Shown here one piece after another: positions 6,746 to 12,038 of a stretch of 12,038 nt of DNA. The notes under the pieces were generated by a model, which saw only the letters and a list, made by a program, of their open reading frames with translations, was not told where the DNA came from and made no database searches. The stretch lies in NCBI GenBank assembly GCA_030605245.1, contig JAUWIS010000012.1:1-12038 (forward strand), written 5' to 3'. Within the stretch, counting starts at the first letter, position 1. Each line of letters begins with the position of its first letter. A program made the translations under genes and the position numbers. This stretch comes from Methanobacteriota archaeon. GTDB taxonomy: Archaea; Thermoplasmatota; JASEFT01; JAUWIS01.

Positions 6746-7546
6746 ATGTTTGTTACTCCCAAAGGTATCTTTGTAATTAACATTACATACACATTTAACG
6801 ATTTAGTGTACATATATGATATATATGTAGCAAAGAATGTTACTACAGAGTTTAAAATAGATTTGATTAATGAGACCAATGAGACAAGAGAATATATAAT
6901 GGCAAATAAAAATAATTCTGTGATTGCTGTTAAGGGAATAAGTACACAATATCAGAGTTACATTGGTGGTTTCTCAGAGATTACACCTACGCCTAGAGAC
7001 ATAATTTATGGAAATCAAACTATTGTTGTACATTCTACTTCACCCATTACTCCAAATATAGAGTTTCCAAGTTGTTTCGCCATCTTTTTTAATGATACAG
7101 GTTGGCAAACAGTAATACTGGATATGGATTTAGGTATTAACTCAATATTGGTGAATGAGGATGAGATACAACAAGCGGAGCGAAATTATCTAAACAGCAA
7201 AGAAAAATTTGAAAAAGATAAGACCGATAATTATCAATTAATCGCTGTTTGCATACCTCTGGCTATGTTTGCACCTGTTTGCTCTAAATTTTGGGATGAT
7301 TATTATGAACTAAAGTATTCATTTAATCCTAAAACAAGAAGTTTTGCACATGGTTTTACCTCTGAAAAACAAAAATTAAGCAAAAAAGTCTGTATAGCCA
7401 AGATACTATTAGTAGCCTTCATTTTACTATCCCTATATGTTGCTATTTTCTTTATCTCTGAGATATTACAATCCATATCTCAGATTAGCATAATAATAGT
7501 AATCGCCTCAATTCTTGGATTATTTTGGGCGTTGTTCCCAACATAA
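6746..7546 (+). CDS. C-terminal part of the same unrecognised membrane protein, with a sequon-rich ectodomain and three membrane segments
   Basis: The 266-residue frame opens with a beta-rich region (KGIFVINITYTFNDLVYIYD) containing many N-x-S/T glycosylation sequons (NIT, NVT, NET twice, NNS, NQT, NDT). A charged helix follows at about 146-164, then a hydrophobic segment (LIAVCIPLAMFAPVC), a loop of about 45 residues, and two strong membrane segments from about residue 216 to the end. No function is recognised. The ATG at 6746 has no SD site and no TATA box at a suitable distance, and the frame is open back to the TAA at 6701, so independent translation is doubtful. It more likely belongs to the gene starting at 6509. 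Confidence 0.5.
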   Translation: MFVTPKGIFVINITYTFNDLVYIYDIYVAKNVTTEFKIDLINETNETREYIMANKNNSVIAVKGISTQYQSYIGGFSEITPTPRDIIYGNQTIVVHSTSPITPNIEFPSCFAIFFNDTGWQTVILDMDLGINSILVNEDEIQQAERNYLNSKEKFEKDKTDNYQLIAVCIPLAMFAPVCSKFWDDYYELKYSFNPKTRSFAHGFTSEKQKLSKKVCIAKILLVAFILLSLYVAIFFISEILQSISQISIIIVIASILGLFWALFPT

Positions 7547-7646
7547 TTTATGGTGTTGGAGAAAGAATTACTTAAAAATTAAATATTAAAATATCAGCAC
7601 TAGCGAGAGAAAAGGATGACCATACAGCAAAAATCATTTAACAAAC

Positions 7647-7654
7647 TTTATATT
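7647..7654 (+). promoter_or_regulatory. TATA box for the protease gene
   Basis: TTTATATT, preceded by AACAAAC, is centred about 27 bases before the ATG at 7678 in the 131-base gap after the membrane protein gene. Transcription would start at or within a few bases of the ATG, so the mRNA is probably leaderless. No SD site is visible before the ATG. Confidence 0.6.
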
Positions 7655-7677
7655 AACACATTCAATACATTAATAAG

Positions 7678-10600
7678 ATGAATAGAGCAATGTTTGGTAA
7701 AAGAATAATGCAAATACTGGTTATTCTGTTGGTTGGTTTAATGATAAGCGGGATGTTTCCCTCAGTGATATCCGCAGAAGCGATTCCAAAGATAGACACT
7801 AATACTCAGGATAACATAGATAATTTTCAGAATCATCAAAAAAAATTTACATTAGATGGAAACAGCAACAAAACTGAGGATAAATATAGAATAGAATCTT
7901 TATATCAGGGAAACCAAGAAAAAAAATTTGGAATAACAGAAGCATCCACACATACGATGTCAAAAATAGAAGACAATAATCAATATGTATCGCACCTAGC
8001 CACAGAAGAAGAAATAGAAACCATGAAAGCACGCATCGGAGTCCGTGATCCAAACAAGAACTATAATGTAATAGTAGATGGGCATGGAACAGGGGTTGCA
8101 CCCCCAACTGAGGAGGAGTGGAATGCAATGATAGGATCAAGAATTGTTGATTCCGTGTCAACCTCAAGGACACTTCCTACTTCTGTTGACCATTCTCAGG
8201 ACCCATGTTTCCCAAAGGTTGGTAATCAAGGCCAGCAAGGCTCTTGTACCGCTTGGGCCACCACATATTACATGAATGGTTATCTACAGGCAAAAGATAA
8301 CGACTGGACAGATGCCTCAGCAGGAAACACAGATCATCTAATGAGCCCAGCATGGACATACAACAAAGTCAATGGAGGAACGAATTCTGGAACTTCTTTC
8401 TATTCTAATTATTTAGTTATTAACGAAGTTGGTTGTGCTACATGGTCTACAAAGCCGTATTCCGATTCTGATTATACTTCTTGGGGATCAGAAGATGCGT
8501 GGAGAAGCGCCCCTAAATACCGGTGTAATGACTGGGAATGGACTGATGCTTCAAACACGGAAGTCATTAAAACTTGGCTTAATGATGGATATGTGCTGTT
8601 TATGGCGCTTGATGCCGATGCATATATTAGTGGTTTAGGCGACGGAGATGATACTATTACTTCGGCGGAATACACCCCAGGTAGTCCAAACCATGCTAAT
8701 ACTATTGTAGGATATGATGATAGCAAAACTCAGGGTGGAGAAATGGGGGCATTCAAAATCGTAAATTCATGGGGATCTGATTGGGGGAATGGGGGGTACT
8801 ATGGTGATTGGGACGGTAATGGCTACTATTGGATGACGTATGATGCTGTCGCAGAACTCACTTATTCTGTTCGTAAAATGGATGACAAAATAGATTACAT
8901 CCCCTCCTTGCTTGGTGTTTGGAACCTTAACCCGCAGGGTGCTAGAGATGCCCCTGTAGAATTGGGAGTTGGTCCATACGGAAGCCCGGAGGAGACGAGA
9001 GCACCTGACTGGGATGGTGGTAGCTATGATTTTCCCCCCTTTATGTGTCTTGATATAACTGAGTTTGAGGATAACTGTGAGGTAGGAACCAACAATTTCT
9101 ATTTGGAGATAGGCTCAGGATCCAGTTCAGGCACTATTACTTCCTTCAAAGTTGAACATTACATAGGTGAGTATGTTCCGGGTAGTCCAAGCCAAATCTC
9201 AGATGAGTCACCGGACACACCAAAAAACACCCCATGTTATGTAACTGTATTTGCAAGATTTCACAGTTGCATTTCTATCAATAGCAACTCTGAATTTATA
9301 TCTGCTAATGGTGTGACTTCAGGTAATGGTACAGAAAGCAATCCATATATTATTGAAAACTGGGATATAATCGCAAACAATGGGTACGGTATAGATATAA
9401 GAAACACAGACGCGTATTTTATTATAAGAAACTGCACAATTCATGATGGCTATGACCCAGATAATGATATCTACAATGATGGTATCTACCTCTACTCTGT
9501 AGTTAATGGTAAAATAGATAATGTTAGTTCATATAACAACTGCCACGGTATCTATCTCAACTTTTATTCAAATGGTAATCAAATAATAAACTGTGACATT
9601 TACAACAATTATTACAATGGTGTTGAGATATGGTTTTCCTCAAACAACAACATTAGTACATGCTCAATTTATGACAATACTTACGGCATTAAACTCCGCA
9701 AATCTTCACCCAACAACATCACCAACTGCACATTTACGAATGACGGGATAATTATAGAGGATTCTCTGCTGAGTTATTATATTCAGAATATTGATAACAC
9801 AAATACTGTAAACGGAAAGCCATTATATTACTTTTTAAACCAAAGTAACCTACTCATTGATAGTTGGGAGATTGGACAATTAATACTCATAAATTGTTCA
9901 GATTCAACCGTAAATAATGTCGATGTCTCAAATACTGATGTTGGCATAGAATTGGCATACACAACAAACATCACAATAACAAACAGTGCAGTCTATAACA
10001 ACGCTGGTGGTATCGAACTCGATTATTCCTCAAACAACAATGTCAGTAAATGCTCACTTTATGACAATTCTCTCGGCATCGCATTTTCCTATTCTTCAGA
10101 CAATAACATCAGTGAGACTTCGGTTTATAATAATTCTTATAAAGGTATCTCCTCATACTTTTCTTCAAATACAATCAATGCGTGCAATGTGTATAACAAT
10201 TTTGATTATGGTATCCATCTCTACAATTCCTCAGACAACCAAATAATATATTGTAATATCAGGGACAATTTAAATTATGGCATTTACATATATTACTCTC
10301 CATCCTATCCATCTAACCACAATGTGTTCCATCACAATAATTTCATAAATAACGGTCAGAATGCTTACGACCAGCATACAAACTTCTGGGATAATAGCAT
10401 AGACGAAGGGAATTATTGGAGTGACTATTATGGAACTGACGCAGACGATGGTTGGATCGGAAACATCGCCTACAATATTTCTGGTGATGGCAATCAAGAC
10501 AATTATCCACTCATGTATCCTTATCCTATTGGAAACCCAAACAAACTCAAAGCATATTTCTCTATTCAGAGCGCAATAAATGATGCAAACACTGGAGACA

Positions 10601-12038
10601 CAATTTATGTTTATGATGGAATATATTATGAAAACATTATAGTTGATAAGACTATTAGTTTGGTCGGCAGGAATAGGAATATAACAATTATTGATGGTAG
10701 CGGCTTTTCCGACGTCATTTATATCTCTGCACACCTAGTAAACGTGGATGGGTTTGGAGTGAGGAATAGTGGCAATGAGTGGCATGATGCAGGAATAAAA
10801 CTCATATCGTCAAACGATATCATAACAAACTGCACGGTATATAGCAGTGATTACGGTATCTTCTTTGACTCCTCCTCAAACAACACCATCACAAACTGTA
10901 TCTGCTACAGCAATTGGGTTAGCATCAATTTTGCCTCCTCTTCAAACTGCAATGAGGTATCAGACTGTACCATCTACAACAACAGTTATGGCATCTGGCT
11001 TGACTATTCCTCTGGCAACAATATTACAAACTGCAATCTATATAATAATAATGATGATATTCACCTTTGGTCTTCCTCAAATAACACAATATCAAGATGC
11101 ACTGTTTACAACAGTGGTTATAGCATCGGATTGTATTCCTCCTCAAATAACATCATCACAAACAGCGTTTTTTATAACAATTCTTATGGAATCCAGTTAT
11201 CTTCTTCCTCAAACAACCAAATATTAAACTGCTCCTGCTACAACAATTATTGCGCCGTTCACTTATATGAATCCTCAAGCAACATAATCACCAACTGCAC
11301 TATTTACAACAATACTCATTATGGTATCCTTCTTTGGAGTGCCCCAAACAACCTTATCACATCTAATACTTTTATAAATAACGGCGTATTTATTAGGGGT
11401 AATAGTTTGGAAGACTATATACAGAATGTCGATGATACAAATATGGTAAATGGTAAGTTGTTACATTACTTCTCAAACCAGGAAGGGGTTACTATAAATG
11501 GTGGAGATGTCGGTCAGTTGATACTTGTGAACTGTACAGGTTTTATTGTAAAGAACATAAACATCTCATATACAGAGGTTGGTGTTGAGTTGGTTTTTTC
11601 CACAAACAACTTGATTACGAGATACTCTGCCTACAATAATTCTTATGGTATCTTCCTCAGGTCTTCTTCAAATAACCAGATAACAAATGGTAGCCTTTAC
11701 AACAATGCTTACGGCATCTATCTCCACTCTTCTTCAAACAACAATCAACTTTGTTATAACAATTTTATAGATAACACTTGCCAAGCATATGATGATGGTA
11801 CTAACGATTGGGATAATGGCTACCCAAGTGGTGGGAATTATTGGGACGACTATACCGGCAATGACTCAAACGACGATGGAATTGGTGATACCGCATATAA
11901 TATCACTGGTGGGAGTAATCAAGACCGTTACCCGTTGATGTTTCCGGTAGGGGTAAACAGACCGCCAATTATACAATCATATAATCCTACATTTGATCCA
12001 ACAATCCTTGAAACAGAATCTATAACATTTAACATCAC
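7678..12038 (+). CDS. Secreted papain-family (C1) cysteine protease fused to two NosD-type beta-helix modules (3' end outside window)
   Basis: One frame runs without a stop to the window edge, giving at least 1453 residues. Residues 1-35 are a signal peptide (hydrophobic core MQILVILLVGLMISGMF, cleavage near SAEA). A propeptide-like region with VDGHGTGVAPPTEEEW reaches about residue 165. The C1 protease domain (about 166-395) begins LPTSVDHSQDP. Gln184 sits in VGNQGQQGSC as the oxyanion residue, Cys190 is the nucleophile six residues later as in papain, His339 lies in PNHANTIVGYDD and Asn363 in NSWGSDWGNGGY. A beta-rich linker domain (about 400-525) follows, then beta-helix module 1 (about 533-951), module 2 (about 958-1425), and the start of an Ig- or PKD-like domain at PPIIQSYNPTFDP. 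The product probably acts outside the cell on proteins; a surface anchor may lie beyond the window. The ATG at 7678 is supported by the signal peptide and the TATA spacing. Confidence 0.9.
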   Translation, partial: MNRAMFGKRIMQILVILLVGLMISGMFPSVISAEAIPKIDTNTQDNIDNFQNHQKKFTLDGNSNKTEDKYRIESLYQGNQEKKFGITEASTHTMSKIEDNNQYVSHLATEEEIETMKARIGVRDPNKNYNVIVDGHGTGVAPPTEEEWNAMIGSRIVDSVSTSRTLPTSVDHSQDPCFPKVGNQGQQGSCTAWATTYYMNGYLQAKDNDWTDASAGNTDHLMSPAWTYNKVNGGTNSGTSFYSNYLVINEVGCATWSTKPYSDSDYTSWGSEDAWRSAPKYRCNDWEWTDASNTEVIKTWLNDGYVLFMALDADAYISGLGDGDDTITSAEYTPGSPNHANTIVGYDDSKTQGGEMGAFKIVNSWGSDWGNGGYYGDWDGNGYYWMTYDAVAELTYSVRKMDDKIDYIPSLLGVWNLNPQGARDAPVELGVGPYGSPEETRAPDWDGGSYDFPPFMCLDITEFEDNCEVGTNNFYLEIGSGSSSGTITSFKVEHYIGEYVPGSPSQISDESPDTPKNTPCYVTVFARFHSCISINSNSEFISANGVTSGNGTESNPYIIENWDIIANNGYGIDIRNTDAYFIIRNCTIHDGYDPDNDIYNDGIYLYSVVNGKIDNVSSYNNCHGIYLNFYSNGNQIINCDIYNNYYNGVEIWFSSNNNISTCSIYDNTYGIKLRKSSPNNITNCTFTNDGIIIEDSLLSYYIQNIDNTNTVNGKPLYYFLNQSNLLIDSWEIGQLILINCSDSTVNNVDVSNTDVGIELAYTTNITITNSAVYNNAGGIELDYSSNNNVSKCSLYDNSLGIAFSYSSDNNISETSVYNNSYKGISSYFSSNTINACNVYNNFDYGIHLYNSSDNQIIYCNIRDNLNYGIYIYYSPSYPSNHNVFHHNNFINNGQNAYDQHTNFWDNSIDEGNYWSDYYGTDADDGWIGNIAYNISGDGNQDNYPLMYPYPIGNPNKLKAYFSIQSAINDANTGDTIYVYDGIYYENIIVDKTISLVGRNRNITIIDGSGFSDVIYISAHLVNVDGFGVRNSGNEWHDAGIKLISSNDIITNCTVYSSDYGIFFDSSSNNTITNCICYSNWVSINFASSSNCNEVSDCTIYNNSYGIWLDYSSGNNITNCNLYNNNDDIHLWSSSNNTISRCTVYNSGYSIGLYSSSNNIITNSVFYNNSYGIQLSSSSNNQILNCSCYNNYCAVHLYESSSNIITNCTIYNNTHYGILLWSAPNNLITSNTFINNGVFIRGNSLEDYIQNVDDTNMVNGKLLHYFSNQEGVTINGGDVGQLILVNCTGFIVKNINISYTEVGVELVFSTNNLITRYSAYNNSYGIFLRSSSNNQITNGSLYNNAYGIYLHSSSNNNQLCYNNFIDNTCQAYDDGTNDWDNGYPSGGNYWDDYTGNDSNDDGIGDTAYNITGGSNQDRYPLMFPVGVNRPPIIQSYNPTFDPTILETESITFNI
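9274..10530 (+). repeat. Beta-helix (NosD/PbH1) repeat module 1 within the protease gene
   Basis: The module opens with SANGVTSGNGTESNPYIIENW, seen in two parts as SANGVTSGNGT and NPYIIENW, a common opening of archaeal NosD-like regions. Coils follow with a period of about 66 bases (22 residues) of the type YNN.YGI.L.SSSNN.I..C. A non-repeat insert lies at 9733-9969 (VNGKPLYYF, GQLILINC, VGIELAYTTN). The closing cap at 10381-10530 reads NFWDN...GNYWSDYYGTD...QDNYPLMYP. At the DNA level TCNTCAAACAAC recurs, so assembly or recombination artefacts are possible. Right-handed beta-helices of this type commonly bind or cleave polysaccharides or serve as surface stalks; which applies here is unknown. 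Confidence 0.85.
10549..11952 (+). repeat. Beta-helix (NosD/PbH1) repeat module 2 within the protease gene
   Basis: The module starts with FSIQSAINDANTGDTIYVYD and GIYYENIIVDKTISLVG, the typical first coils of a NosD/pectate-lyase-like helix. About ten very regular coils follow from 10800, with the conserved SSSNN at steps of 66 bases (for example Asn codons at 11080, 11146, 11212 and 11278). It contains the same insert as module 1 at 11371-11610 (VNGKLLHYF, GQLILVNC, VGVELVFSTN) and the same cap at 11806-11952 (GNYWDDYTGND, DDGIGD, QDRYPLMFP). Shared insert and cap show that modules 1 and 2 are paralogous. Confidence 0.85.

Larger units (their letters stand above)
6509..7546 (+). pseudogene. 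Single multi-pass membrane protein gene interrupted by one in-frame TAA
   Basis: The two frames at 6509-6703 and 6746-7546 lie in the same phase. The 14 codons between them (after TAA: SVWDVHQNKIQSSN) contain no further stop. Removing the single TAA would give a protein of about 344 residues with a sensible layout: signal anchor, glycosylatable ectodomain, then three membrane segments. One base change, such as CAA to TAA, explains the break. A sequencing error, a recent nonsense mutation, or stop readthrough would look the same here; two separate genes is less likely because the second part lacks start signals. Confidence 0.65.

Noticed and set aside
7547..7677. Possible small RNA or tRNA in the gap before the protease gene
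   Set aside because: No cloverleaf, CCA-like end or stable hairpin was found; only the TATA box at 7647 is supported.
8620..8685. Acidic segment DGDDTITSAE in the protease, resembling a calcium-binding loop
   Set aside because: The spacing does not fit the EF-hand or dockerin loop pattern, so a calcium site is not claimed.
10270..10734. 154-codon open frame on the minus strand inside the beta-helix region
   Set aside because: It lies antisense to the uninterrupted protease frame and consists of Ile/Val/Cys-rich low-complexity sequence caused by the repetitive Asn/Ser/Tyr codons of the sense strand.
10847..11227. 126-codon plus-strand frame made of repeated QTTPSQT-like units
   Set aside because: It is the same 66-bp repeats read in another phase; the main frame covers it fully and has the domain signals.

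Overview
The window reads as a chromosome segment of an AT-rich archaeon, most likely an uncultured member of Thermoplasmatota; the marine-sediment MBG-D type is my guess and is not proven by the sequence. The main evidence is an archaeal S12-S7-aEF-2 translation operon with an EF-2 of diphthamide type, archaeal SepF and ZPR1 genes, TATA-box promoters in place of -35/-10 boxes, GGTGAT Shine-Dalgarno sites, and large secreted proteins built from PQQ-type propeller blades and NosD-type beta-helix coils.

Layout. (1) Positions 11-2023 (+) hold a membrane-anchored beta-propeller protein ending in a cytosolic zinc ribbon. The last 16 codons of this gene are repeated twice more, in frame, beyond its stop codon. 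(2) Positions 2111-3047 (-) hold two genes, sepF then a ZPR1-type zinc-finger gene, converging on the propeller gene. (3) Around 3082-3101 two TATA boxes stand back to back, one for sepF and one for the translation operon. (4) Positions 3138-6336 (+) hold rps12, rps7 and the EF-2 gene, tightly packed, each with a strong SD site that overlaps or touches the preceding stop codon. (5) Positions 6509-7546 (+) hold an unrecognised multi-pass membrane protein gene split by a single in-frame TAA. (6) From 7678 to the window end (+) runs one continuous reading frame of at least 1453 codons, open at the right edge. It encodes a secreted papain-family (C1) cysteine protease fused to two successive NosD-like beta-helix modules and the start of a further domain.

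How the parts fit. The centre is housekeeping: translation elongation next to FtsZ-anchor SepF and a ZPR1 protein, whose eukaryotic relatives bind the EF-2 partner factor eEF1A. The flanks are surface biology: a propeller protein exposed outside the cell, a glycosylatable membrane protein, and a giant exported protease, consistent with an archaeon that degrades proteins outside the cell. The housekeeping genes have short SD-bearing leaders, whereas the two right-hand surface genes have TATA boxes about 27 nt from their start codons and so look leaderless.

No rRNA, tRNA, CRISPR array, transposase or integrase was seen. No gene-free stretch exceeds 300 bases; the longest (6337-6508, 7547-7677) hold a T-rich terminator candidate and promoters.
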